In this document: positions 28,068 through 39,600 of the stretch, piece by piece
Position numbering within the stretch: position 1 is the stretch's first letter
Layout of the letters: each line of letters begins with the position of its first letter
Source of the DNA: Turritopsis dohrnii
Lineage: Eukaryota; Cnidaria; Hydrozoa; Anthoathecata; Oceaniidae
Assembly: GCA_027922465.2 (NCBI GenBank)
Contig: BQMF02000052.1
Coordinates: forward strand, 868,001 to 932,000
Direction of reading: 5' to 3'
Length of the DNA: 64,000 nt
Notes under the pieces: model-generated
The model's input: the letters and a program-made list of their open reading frames with translations, nothing else
Told to the model about the DNA's origin: nothing
Databases searched by the model: none
Made by a program: the position numbers and the translations under genes

Positions 28068-28156
28068 GATTCCTGAAATGAGAATATTTGTAAGATGTTG
28101 TGCTAAGAAATGGATTTAACATAACAATGGACAACTAGACATTCCATGACTCCACC

Positions 28157-28226
28157 AGGTAAATTCGTTGAAAAATCACTGCAGGGGAGTATAGAAGCAT
28201 ACACACTATTCTATTGAAGATTCTCT
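28157..28226. mobile_element. Palindromic MITE (CAGTGGGCA family), degraded
   Basis: AATTCGTTGAAAAATCACTG ... CATACACACTATTC: left half and centre of the family element; the right end has decayed. Confidence 0.6.
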
Positions 28227-30569
28227 ACACTAACCACTACAGAAAACAACGTACTATTCTTTTCCAGTAAAGCAAGCACAAGAAAAAATGAACAAAACCC
28301 AAAACGTTCACACAATAACCAAGTCGGACATACATTCTAAGAGTATCTCGCATCGTCTTACGCTATTGGGCTATGCTGGGAAGAACATCAAGGTATTACA
28401 GTTTTTAATACACTCCTGTATAGAAGTAGTACAGATAACGTCTTACCGTTCACTTGTCAAACTGGCTTACATACTTTCTGCATGCTTCTCTTAAATATCC
28501 AGGAAGAAGAAAAAATCCAAGGAAATAAAGGAGAATAATTGAATTTGAAAACTTTAAACCGCAATTAATTGAAACAGTGTTTCAAAGCAGTTTCGTTGGC
28601 AAGAAAACATTTGTTCGAATTTTGTTTCAAGCTCGATTGAGCATCATAATACGCATTATTCACAGCAACCGAAAATTGTAAGTCGCGGCAAACATACATC
28701 TCCGACTGTGCAATTTTTAACATGAATACAGTTCTGCTTCAGTAATTTTTCGTTCACATTATTTTTCATCAGATACGATAAAAACTTCAATTCCTATAAC
28801 TTCGTTCCCTGACTTCCGTGCGAGAAAAAACAAATGGGTCTGGGTTCAAAGTTGGAGATAATTTTTGAGGTAGGTGACAATCGTCCTTTAAAACAGCTAC
28901 TCTGGGGATGGGCTAGCTCTATCATTACATATGTATGTTCGCCTCTACCCAACATTATAATTCATCCACATAGTGAATTGAAAAGAGATTGCATTTTCGG
29001 TGTCTATACATAGCATACACAACAGAATACGCTTGATATAAACTGTGACAGCTTCAAAGTTGAGAGAAACCGCGTTTTATGCTTATAATTAAAACAGTCG
29101 CTATGAGAATCAAAAACATTATGAATAAACTATTGTCATATGGTGTTTCCACTCCTAGTTTCATACACATGGTGGTGTATGTAAACTATTAGTTTACATA
29201 CTTGCCGTCAAGTTTACATACACCACCTTAAAGTGTTCTCACTTTCTGAGGGCGTTATCTTTTTTGTTGTTTGTTTTGTTTACAATGGAGGAAGGGTGTA
29301 ATAAAAGTAATCGAGTATTTTCCCTTTTTATTATGTTGTGCCTACATTGTTTATATATAGTATCTATATATTATTGAATCCTATTTCCTGCTGATACCTT
29401 TATTCTCAAAAGTGTCCAAGTCATCTCAGAAATATACGCCCTCTATTTAGCAGTCACAGTTTTAAATGCGTTTGACGATTCTTCTGTGCGAGAGTAGTTT
29501 CAGTTTCAGAAAAAGAGACAATAATCATAAACTTGAACTAGGAAGATCTTTTCCTCGGGAGAAAACAATCAAACTCGAACCCAGGGCTATTGCTTTTTTT
29601 CGTGTTCCATAATAGGACGTCATAAGAGGAGGTTATCTGCGTCAATCCACAACTCCTAGCTGGAGTTCCCTACCTGGTCTGGGTTAGTCAGGAATAACCC
29701 ATCTACTCTTAGCCAACCGAAAGATCTGAGTGAGTTGTTCGAATGTTTTTAAATTCTCATGGGACTACTGTGCATTTTTATCATTCTGAATATATAATTG
29801 TTGTTAAAGAGAGAATCTTGGAAGGTAGTAAATAGGCTGATATCTTTGTTCTTTTTTGAGAGCTGGAAACAAAATGATATGATAACTAAATATAGCTTCG
29901 TTAAGAGTGACAAGGTTGCTTTCCTGCTGTTTAATTTAATTATATTCAAAAGTTTACCACAGTATATACTGTCATTTGAGGTGGTCATCAGGGCGCTCTG
30001 TTGGCACCCTAAAATTTTAAATAACTTCCAGAGGATTTGAAACCATGAAAATCAGAAAATGGCTTGTAAAAATCTTTACTGATACTGGCCTATCCGAAAT
30101 TTCTTCGATGACCATTATTATTGGGTTGCAATTATGAGGTCAAAGAGTACTGCCCAGTACCAAATATATAATCATCCAAATAATTCAAAACTATAAAAGA
30201 TTGGAAAAATAAAAGATCAAAACTGATCATAAAAATTTCTGAACTTGTTTGAGCCTTATTATAATAATTAACAATCTCATCATGAGGATGGGCATTGAAT
30301 ACAAAATTAAAAGTCAATAACTGTCTTCATTGCATTCATCCTCATCATTGTTTGAGGAGAGCTCTAACCCACTCAATGAAGAAGAGGAATATTCGTTGGT
30401 GGCATCCCTGTTTTCACAAATTTCCAAACGTAGGTTGGAACATGGGAGGCCAAATGTGATCTACAAATGCATGTGTTAGTGCAACACTTTAATTTTCATG
30501 AAAATAAATCAAGTACATCATTAGGTGCAGGCTTTTTCCACACAACATGGGATTTTAAAAATCTCTTTC
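28227..30569. other. Intergenic, no gene supported
   Basis: AT-rich. Contains the hairpin at 29171-29227 and a half CCCAGGGT-type repeat near 29580-29610. Short frames on both strands lack family similarity. Confidence 0.4.
29171..29227. repeat. 57-bp perfect hairpin
   Basis: GGTGGTGTATGTAAAC at 29171-29186 is the exact reverse complement of GTTTACATACACCACC at 29212-29227. A second GTTTACATAC at 29192 can also pair with the left arm. Confidence 0.85.
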
Positions 30570-32771
30570 GGGTCATTCCATATAATTATGGGACAGTCCG
30601 ACACCCACCATCTTCAATTTCAATGAAAGTTAGTGGAGATGTTCATACTATTGAGTAAAGAAAGAGTGTCAAGTTTGGTTGCAAAATGTTAAGCAGTTCT
30701 ACAATTATTGCATGTCAAACTTTTGATAAAAACAACCAATTTTCAGCAAATGGCAGCCATTTTGAATTTTCTATCGTACTTTAAAACTCTATATCTTCTA
30801 ATCTTCTCAATGAATCCTCATGAAATTCGGTATCTGAGAGTTTTAAAGGTCATGAAATTCAAATATGTAGTCAAAAATGGAGATTTCTGAGTGAAAGTAA
30901 GTCAATTTTGAGTATGATTCATTTTTCGCAAGATAAGGTAGTACCTTCACATGTACCCGATTTCCAAGAGTTGCCAAACTTGGAAAAATTTGAAATTTCC
31001 CATGTGTTCAAAGCAGATATTAAGGCATATGCATGGGGGGGGGGGGGGGGGGATACTACTGTTGACGTCAAACTTCACAATTTTCAGAACCTTCATTGGG
31101 GTCAAAAATCTTGATAAAATGGTTGACATCATTTGTGAACAATCCCTTAACATACGAAATTAGTGTTTTCATGACTGTCTTCATTGGAATACCAAGGATT
31201 TCTACTCAATAGATTGTGTATAATAAGAATTTCACAGGAATAGGAATTCCGAAAAATAGAATATTTTAAATAACAGTATAATAGATTTAGTTATTGTTTG
31301 ATGGAATAGTTTGTGTAGTATAGTTATACAGTGATTTACTCTAGGGTGCCAAATAAGCATCCCCCCTTCCAACCCACCTGGAGCTTATTTGAACCCCTCA
31401 CCCCACCCGCATATTTGGCATATACCATGAAAAGTTGTTTGCACAAAATAGAAGATCTTAGGAGGTGATTTGAAGGATATCAAAATGTGGAGGTTTGGAG
31501 CAACAATACTAAAATATCAATGGTGTAATATGCTAATATCATAATGTATTAAATTGCTGCAATCATAGTTTAATAAAAATAGGAAAATTTTAGATATGAT
31601 TACTTTGAATGATAAGTCCACACAGATTATCACGTTTTAATAATCATAAATTTAGGTAGTCCTTGAGAAGTTGCTATCAGCATGGCTAGTACATTTATAA
31701 GCATTTTTGGAAGCTTTAAACTGGTCTGAAAATTTCAACTGAATTTCCTAGGGGGAATTGTGAAGATGTAATATTGCCTCCAAAATTTGCTGTTAATAAC
31801 AATGATCTTCAGTCAAAAGCAGATGATCCAATCATTTAATTACATGCATGAAAGAAAACTACCAACATAAGACTAAAACTGAAAACCATTACAATAATTC
31901 CCTGTAATGGGATTGGTGAAACAGTTAAGACAACAACTTTCCCATGTTACGGATCACATCAAGTTCACATTCAGTGTAGACATTTTCATAGGAAACTTTT
32001 ACTTAATTAGAAAAATCAAGGTTCTGAAAATTGTGAAGTTTGACGTCAACAGTAGTATCACCCCACCCCACCCTCCTCCCCCGTCAACCAGCATCCCCCT
32101 CCCTCCTAACAGTTGACGTCATTTGTGAACAATCTCTAAACTGAATAAATCACATTGCTCATCTTTACAAATAAAAGAATGCTATATACAGATTGTGTGC
32201 CTTTAAATTTTGCAGCTTTGCAACATACATCAATTTGTGGAGATAATTTTGGGCATCTTTGAAGTTGAATATCTCCTGATTTCCTTGGATGGCCAAGCTA
32301 ATTTTTTGCATGCATATGCCTTATCTGCTTTGAACACATGGGAAATTTCAAATTTTTCCAAGTTTGGCAACACTTGGAAATCAGGTACATGTGAAGGTAC
32401 TACCTTATCTTGCGAAAAATGAATCATACTCAAAATTGACTTACTTTCACTCAGAAATCTCCATTTTTGACTACATATTTGAATTTCATGACCTTTAAAA
32501 CTTTCAGATACCGAATTTCATGAAGATTCATTGAGAAGATTAGAAGATATAGAGTTTTAAAGTACGATAGAAAATTCAAAATGGCTGCCATTTGCTGAAA
32601 ATTGGTTGTTTTTATCAAAAGTTTGACATGCAATAATTGTAGAACTGCTTAACATTTTGCAACCAAACTTGACACTCTTTCTTTACTCAATAGTATGAAC
32701 ATCTCCACTAACTTTCATTGAAATTGAAGATGGTGGGTGTCGGACTGTCCCATAATTATATGGAATGACCC
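30570..32771. mobile_element. Large foldback (inverted-repeat) element
   Basis: Arms 30570-31036 and 32309-32771 are inverted copies, about 465 bp and near-identical: both give GGGTCATTCCATATAATTAT at the outer end and GGCATATGCATG at the inner. Inside, 31055-31098 and 32022-32063 are a second inverted pair (GATACTACTGTTGACGTCAA), and a GACRTCATTTGTGAACAATC segment occurs twice in direct orientation (31115 and 32118). An 18-G run follows the left arm; C-rich sequence lies near the right inner pair. Short frames in the arms are preserved only because the arms are so similar. No transposase is visible. Confidence 0.8.
31035..31052 (+). repeat. Run of 18 G
   Basis: Uninterrupted G homopolymer immediately after the left arm of the foldback element; could form G-quadruplex structure and is a likely site of sequencing error. 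Confidence 0.9.
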
Positions 32772-33560
32772 TTTCTCTATTATCCAGCCATGACCTTGGG
32801 GACTTGGTTTTTGAGGGAACTGCTCAAATGACTTCCTAACAACTTCTGTAGCATAGGAAAATCTTTTGCAATGACAGGAGTAAATCACTGGTTGGTGGTA
32901 GTTGTTGTGGTTTGTACATGTTATAGAGTTTACACACAAAGGAATGAATTGATAGGAATAGATTTCGTTCAAATAAGAAAATGATTACCAAATTCTACAA
33001 AAATTGATTGAAATTTCAGTGATTGTCTTAAAGATAATGAACTATTGTGCTGTGTCAGCAGTTTTCTTGTGAGTTAATCTCCATGAGGAAGCCAATCATT
33101 ACTTTGTTTGAGTGCATTGTTAACAGCTGCTCGCTCCCAGACCTTTTCTCAATTATTCTATTTTTACTTCTGCATAGTGCAACCCTCAGCTCTCTATAAA
33201 TAACAGTTCATCATCTTTGATAAGGTTTGCACCTTTGCTTTGTCAATGCAATAAATCCAGTAAAGCAATGTAATGAGAGCAGAGCCTAGCAAAGATCATT
33301 TCCAAGTTCTATTGCAATGTGTGAAATGTCAAGGATGTGCTTATAAGCTTGTCCAGTTAGCAAATATATACTCATTGATTTTTAATCAGTACCCTGACTA
33401 TCAGTCAGTGTTGCATGCAGACTGAAAATGATAATGTTCAAACATTTGGGAGCACAAAAAAATGTCCCCAAAAAATAACCAAAAGAAAAAAACCTAAATT
33501 ATAAATTTGTGAATGAATTAAACAAAATTAATTTAGAACAGTACAAAATTAGTTTAAACA
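32772..33560. other. Intergenic, no gene supported
   Basis: The minus-strand frame 32715-32972 starts outside and runs into the foldback arm; it carries a Cys/His-containing peptide I cannot assign. Nothing else seen. Confidence 0.35.
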
Positions 33561-33564
33561 GTAA

Positions 33565-33700
33565 AAGCAGTAGTGGCTTAGTGGTTAAAGCATTGAGCTT
33601 GGGAACCCAATATTGAGGGTTCAAACCCTGCTGAGGTCGGGTGTTAAAAAAGTCGCGACTCCTGGAGGTACTGCAACTAGCTCAATTTGATATATTTCAG
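33565..33700 (+). mobile_element. tRNA-derived SINE-like head
   Basis: Contains an A box (TGGCTTAGTGGTTAAAGC at about 33572) and, some 35 bp on, a B box with pairing flanks (GAGGGTTCAAACCCTGCT), the internal pol III promoter layout of a tRNA. The acceptor stem does not close, and non-tRNA sequence (CTCCTGGAGGTACTGCAACT) follows, as in SINEs. End of the element not clear. Confidence 0.6.
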
Positions 33701-33799
33701 AGAAAATTAAGGCTAGTCGGGGAGATTAACGCTAGATAAACGCTAGATAAATGTAATGGTTTATTCACCCATCTGAGCTTCTCTGCATACACATAAATG

Positions 33800-34175
33800 C
33801 TATAAATGCAACAGTCGTACAACAGTAGCACGCCACTTACGATATTAATGGAAACAAATGTCGTGCAACAGAGCGATTGTTGTACAACAGAAGACATGTT
33901 GCACAACACATGTTGTAGAGATAGAAATTTTTCTATCTCTGCAACAGTCGGCGATAGTTGTACGACATTATTGAAGTAAAAGTTCAATGGAAACACAGCA
34001 GAGAGCAGTTGCTCAACAGCGCACGATTTTGCTGTTCTGTAAAGTACATAATCTTATACGTTTTTTTGAATGAGTGTAGAATTTATCAAAGATTTAATGG
34101 AAACATGTGATTGCACAACAACAGTTGTACAATTGTAGTACAACACTTGTTGTACGAATGTTGCTCAACATTTTA
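33800..34175. repeat. Cluster of TTGTRCAAC palindromes
   Basis: At least eight near-copies of GTTGTACAAC/GTTGCACAAC in both orientations, plus a 17-bp perfect hairpin AGATAGAAATTTTTCTATCT. Looks like a folded non-autonomous element or piled-up fragments of one. Exact ends not resolved. Confidence 0.5.
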
Positions 34176-34448
34176 AATCTTAATGGGAACCGAGCTTAAC
34201 CAAAGTAAAGTGGGTAAAATGGTAATATTGTTCTTTTTTTCTTGATAGAATAGGCATCTTGCTCTCCTTCCCACTTACATGTTTTGTAATGATCCTCGTA
34301 TTTTGTTTCATTTATGTATTAAATTTTGTCTTCTGTATATTTGCCAATACAAAAAAAAGAAGAAGAAAAAACATTTTAAATTTAATAGTACAAAAACTCC
34401 CAAAAGTCTTTAATTTTCAGAAAGAATTTATTTCAGCATTATCATAAA

Positions 34449-34855
34449 GAGTGCGTTTACATGAGAGCCATAGTGAACTCAAACCGGTTTGAAACTTTAA
34501 GCTGTTTGAAATCGACATTCCGTTTACATGAGAAATTTTGATATGGTCTTGGCGGGTAAAAATTGAAACAATAGATTTTATTAGTTTCTACCTCTCTCTA
34601 CAAGTGCGTTTTTGCATGAGAAACATACCAAACTCACGCCGGTTTGAGATTGCAATACAGGTAGAAATATTTTACATGATGGAATAAATTTAGCACATTC
34701 TACATGTTTATTTCATGTGTCAGCAAAATTTAATTAACATGTGCATGCTTGTTAACACATTTTATGATAAAACATTGAAATGTGAAAACTTTCACACCTT
34801 TCCATGCCATTTCGAAATTTCAAACCAGAACTACGGCTCTCATTTAAATGCACTC
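34449..34855. mobile_element. Inverted-repeat element, GAGTGCGTTTACATGAGAG type
   Basis: Terminal inverted repeats GAGTGCGTTTACATGAGAGC (left) and GCTCTCATTTAAATGCACTC (right). An internal relative (GTGCGTTTTTGCATGAGA) and two CCGGTTTGA motifs lie inside. No coding capacity. Confidence 0.75.
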
Positions 34856-36638
34856 TAAATAACAAAACCAATGAATGAAAATTATGAAGGAGGAGGAGGG
34901 TCATCTTTTTCTTCAATACAAAACAGGTGTTTGTATACAAATTTAGAAAACACTTGTAGATAAACAACATCCATTTCTAAAGAAAACAAGCGAAGATCAA
35001 CTTCTATTACATAATTGGTTCATGAAAGCTTGATCTGTAGCTACTTGTTTTACACACTTGAAAATTAGTGATGTAAATATTAGATTCACGAAGCCCTGAT
35101 GGAATTTTTTTTATGAACTCTCTCGGTATTCTACCAGAAGGAAGAATGAAATGTATAATACGAAACATCTTCGAAGTACTTCATAAAACATGAAATTTTA
35201 AAGTCATTTTTCATCTCTTGAAAGTAATAGATTCTGAGGGATTTGCCCCCTGGGTCTCCCACAAACCTGCTGCTGATAATGATAATGAATGATAGATATA
35301 TCAATGAAATACTGATTAATATCTGTGAACAGAGATTCTTTTATCCATAATCAAGAACCATTAGAAAAACTATCAAAGCAAACTTAAGTGACAAGATGCT
35401 GCAAAATGGTAGGGTCAGCGATACAGGCGATGGGGTGACGAAAAACTTTGGGCCTAATATTTTTTGGGAAACGGGTCTGTGATGTCATCAAAATCTTTGA
35501 TCAACAATATCTCTGTATGGTTGGTCGTACCAAAACGAACCCGTATATACGTTTTTTTAGATCAGTTTTTTGAGCTCTACAACATGGGTGCATTTTCCGT
35601 TGCCAATTCCTAAATGTTATTTTGATCTTTAAAATGATGAATGAACGAAACAGACAAAATCATGCAGTTTAATTCTTTTATTGTAAGAAACTTTTTGACG
35701 GCTCGTTGCAGGCTACCTAATTGTTCTTGTTTATACATGCAGTTAAAAAATTCCTTGTTAACTAGCCTAAGTTGTAGCAGGTTTATGTTTGCTCCTGGTT
35801 TCGTATGCACACCTAATATCTCTCCCAATACATAACGTTTGTGTCTTGTGCTGCCATATGATCAGTCCACCATAAAGTAGTGATTCAAAATCAAATTTGT
35901 TTTACATGAGTTCTTAGTTTTAATGTTTGTTCTGTAATATACACATCACCAACAGCTGTGTTCACAAACCAATAATTTCAAGAATTGTGATAATTATGAG
36001 GGAAAGTTGTTTTTTAAGATGTGCTTGATAGTTCATGATAGTACCTACAAGTAAAGATGATGTAAAGATCCATGATATGTAGATAGATCTGTGTATGTAT
36101 AGAAAGGCATTGTAAATATAAGGTATGGCCTGATTGCAAAGCGGTTTTGCCACTTGTATATATACAATATACAATATATTGGGCGCTATTTCCTTTTCGC
36201 ACCCCCACCCCCTAAAATGCATCTGATCCTAGCCCTAACCCTGACCCTAACATCCTGGACGGGAGAGTGGGGGGTGCGAAAAGGAAATAGCGCCAGATAT
36301 TGTAGCTATTGAAGAAGTTGTACACTTCACTTGCACCACTGGCTTTAGAAACACCAGTAGAAATCAGCTACCATTAGTATAAAAAAAGATTATAATGCCC
36401 TCAAAAAATTTAAAATCACCTGGCTATTATGTAGAAGTCAGAAAGTTTGTACTGTCGGACTGTTGATATTTTTATTTTAAAGTTGTTAAATTTGAGCCAA
36501 TGGAAGCATTGTAGTTCAACGGTTTACTTAGCTAAACCTTTATAGAGAATTTGAAATTGTTCTAATATTTATAAGTGGTCCACCTTTAATTTTAAGCATG
36601 TACTATATTTATAATGTCTTAACATTATAGGGTAGAGT
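34856..36638. other. Intergenic upstream of POGLUT2/3
   Basis: Short frames without family similarity. Holds the MITE at 36182-36294. Probably includes the promoter and 5' UTR of the next gene; an ATTATAG just before its start codon (36626-36630) could be a 3' splice site. Confidence 0.35.
36182..36294. mobile_element. 113-bp MITE with 25-bp inverted repeats and telomere-like core
   Basis: Ends GGCGCTATTTCCTTTTCGCA and TGCGAAAAGGAAATAGCGCC are perfect inverted repeats, continued by CCCCC/GGGGG. The core reads CCTAGCCCTAACCCTGACCC TAAC, resembling three TTAGGG-type units. Confidence 0.85.
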
Positions 36639-39600
36639 ATGACAACGATTAGTTTCTGTATACTGTTCTTGACTTTTGGAGTTGTTCTTGGAAAAAAAAC
36701 ACTTTGCACTGACAAAACATTTGTGTTTGGTCCTGGTTTGAACGCAAATATTGTGTTACCTGTTCGATATTTTTATGTGCATGCTGTTGATACGAAAGGA
36801 AAGAAGTAGGTCAATTGTTTACCATGCTGTCTGTGTTTTCCTTAATCTTTTGGTACGTGACTCCTCATTTCCTTTTGAAGAATTTTTCAATTAGTAAGAC
36901 AGTCCAACTAACAGGCAGCTGTTTGTTCTGTATATGAAAGAGGATTTAAAGTGCGTGATGTATCTAGAGTCAATCAAAATATTTTGCAGTAGCCCAATAT
37001 TATGCAGGGTCTAATCTAGAATGGAAGGGCAGCATCCAATGGAAGGGAAAAAGGCACATTATGAACATTCAAAGGGCACTTTTTTTTAGGAAAAGGGCAA
37101 CCTGAGCTTTATTTCGATGGGTTAAACCTGTGACCCCCTATACAAGAGTGATTTTTGAAGTTTTTAAAGTGAAATAAATTTTTAAAAAAGCGTAGAGGGC
37201 AGCGTCCGATCAACAGATGCTTTTTCGGCCTAGATTCTGCCCTGTTGTGATGTTTCTTTTCATTGACACATTCTGTTCTATTTTAAATGACTTACCTCTC
37301 CTCCACATATTTTGACGGATGTCTAGCTACTCCTCTGAAGTGATAATTAACAATTTGACTGAACCATAACTTGGCTGAGTCAGTATTGATTGATAGTTAC
37401 AGAGAGGGCATTTTGTTAGCTTAATGAAAGGCTTGACTGATTATTTGGTTGGATTGGTCTAATTGCAGGATTTAGTACAACATTTTTTCAATCATACGTA
37501 AAAGAATAATTCACGAAAACAAGGAATGTTCGATCTTCCTACAATCAGCAAAGTCAGTAATCGAGATCTCACTGCTTTTGGTTTTAGTTACACATCTTCA
37601 CCAGGTAAAGATACTTTCACGTTACAGTTGAACTGTCCAGAAACAAATCGGGTACGAGCATGGCGTGAGATTCTGGACCGAAAAGATGGTTCCTTTATCA
37701 TACGCTTTCGGTTATATGAGACCTACAAAGATCTGACAGTGGCCGTCAAGCATAATGGCAAGCATGTTGCACAATCTCCATACATCTTAAAAGGTAAGGC
37801 TGATGTTTCTGTATTGTCATTATGGACAGCAATATTCCTGTCTTTAAATCATTACTATAAGAAACTAACATCCAAGGAACACTTTCGGAATTCTAAATTT
37901 TCTTCGCAGTTCATTAAGTTCCTCTTATTTTTCCATCTCCTATCAATTACCACTATTATGTGTCTTTCTAAGTTTCTCAGTGTTTTAGGAAAACTTTAGT
38001 TTAAGTTTGGATCCATGTTACATGGATAAGTTGGAGATTCTTACAATCTTGTTGTTAACAAAGTAAGTTACTGGTGTCAGCATGTGTCCTCTCTAGTGCA
38101 TCTGTGTGTGTATTACAGAAAAATTAATTTGATAGTTAAAATAAGAAGAAAGGTAGGAGTGTTGCGGAGATGCATTAAAACATTAAAGTTGAAGACAGGA
38201 GGAAAGGATTACTTAATAAATAGTTTATATATCAACATGATTACCATTGCCTGCTGTAATGAGGTGTTTATGGGAACCAGTTCATCCTACTTAACTTAGA
38301 CCCTCATTTAACTCAGATCTCGCCTGAGTGCATATACATGAGGATCTCATTTGCGTTTGGTGGTATCCCTTGATGAGGGAAAGTCTGACATTTTAAAATG
38401 GTACTTTTCTGGGTGATATGTAGGTTTGTCTTATCACGAGCAATGTGACTGTCCTGAACGAAGCACAAAGAAATGGTTGAGTGATATGAAATGCCACGAT
38501 GGAAATCATCAACAAATTGATGCAGATTTGAAACCTTTTCCATCCATCAATCTCGATGACATGTTCAAGAGGGGTGTGGAAAGACATGGCACCAATAATG
38601 CTATTTGTTATTATAGTATTATAGACAACCAGGTTTGTTAAATATTATGACACGCAATAGGTTTATATAGCAATGTGTAATCATTACTAGCTTCCTTACT
38701 AGAACTTGTTTTTTCTCTGTTTGAATAAAGTGAGCAAATTATTTTCTCGATGCCTCATTATTTCAAACGAGAATAAGAGACTTCCAGCCGTGCATCTTCT
38801 AAGATAAACATTCTTCAAATTCTTAATTCTTGAATTTTTCCAAATTGTGTGATAATTTTGTAGATTTATCGTAAATGTTATGGACAACATGTTGGCTTTG
38901 CAATTTTCATGGATGCTTGGCTTCTCTCACTAGCTAGAAAAGTAAGTGCATGGTTTCTCTCACTTGCTAGAAAAGTAAGTGCATGGTTTCTCTCACTTGC
39001 TAGAAAAGTAAGTGCATGGTTTCTCTCACTAGCTAGAAAAGTAAGTACATGGTTTCTCTCACTAGCTAGAAAAGTAAGTGTTTGGCTTCTCTCACTAGCT
39101 AGAAAAGTAAGTGTTTGGCTTCTCTCACTAGCTAGAAAAGTAAGTGGCGTCACCTTTATATAATCCGCCTAGAAACCGTTTTCATCACGCTTCATATTTG
39201 TATATCATCAAAAACTATCTGGAAATTGGAGAGAGAATTTTTGTTCGCCCATTCTAATTTTGTTAAGATTCACAAATTTTATTTTTGTCTAAATTTCTAG
39301 GTGAGGCTTCCAGATATTGAGTTCTTCTCTAATCTTGGCGATTGGCCTTTAAGTAGGCGTGGTACTGCCAATCCTGTACCAATTTTCTCTTGGTGCGGTT
39401 CGGATGAGACGTTTGACTTCGTCATGCCTACATACGATTTGACCGAATCAACTCTTGAAAGTTTAGGGAGGTACTGAAAAGAAACTTTTTTTATTTTGTT
39501 TTGTCTGTCGTAAGAGCGGTATACTATCAAGCGTATTTCATCAGTGCTAAATCGCTTTAGAAGTATTGCTAAAAATAAACGTCATAATATTTGGTCAATC

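Noticed and set aside
31035..31052. Engineered or vector G-tract
   Set aside because: It is embedded in a repeat whose other side is C-rich; a natural homopolymer is more likely.
30708..32633. Matching 60- to 68-codon frames in both foldback arms
   Set aside because: Similarity reflects near-identity of the arms; no domain, and the frames are not kept in preference to the rest of the arm.
33565..33640. Functional tRNA gene
   Set aside because: A and B boxes are present, but the acceptor stem does not close and non-tRNA sequence follows; better explained as a SINE head.
38878..39153. Antisense open frame with repeated [11 protein letters not shown] units
   Set aside because: It is the complement of the 33-bp splice-site repeat; any 3n-bp repeat without stops is open on both strands.
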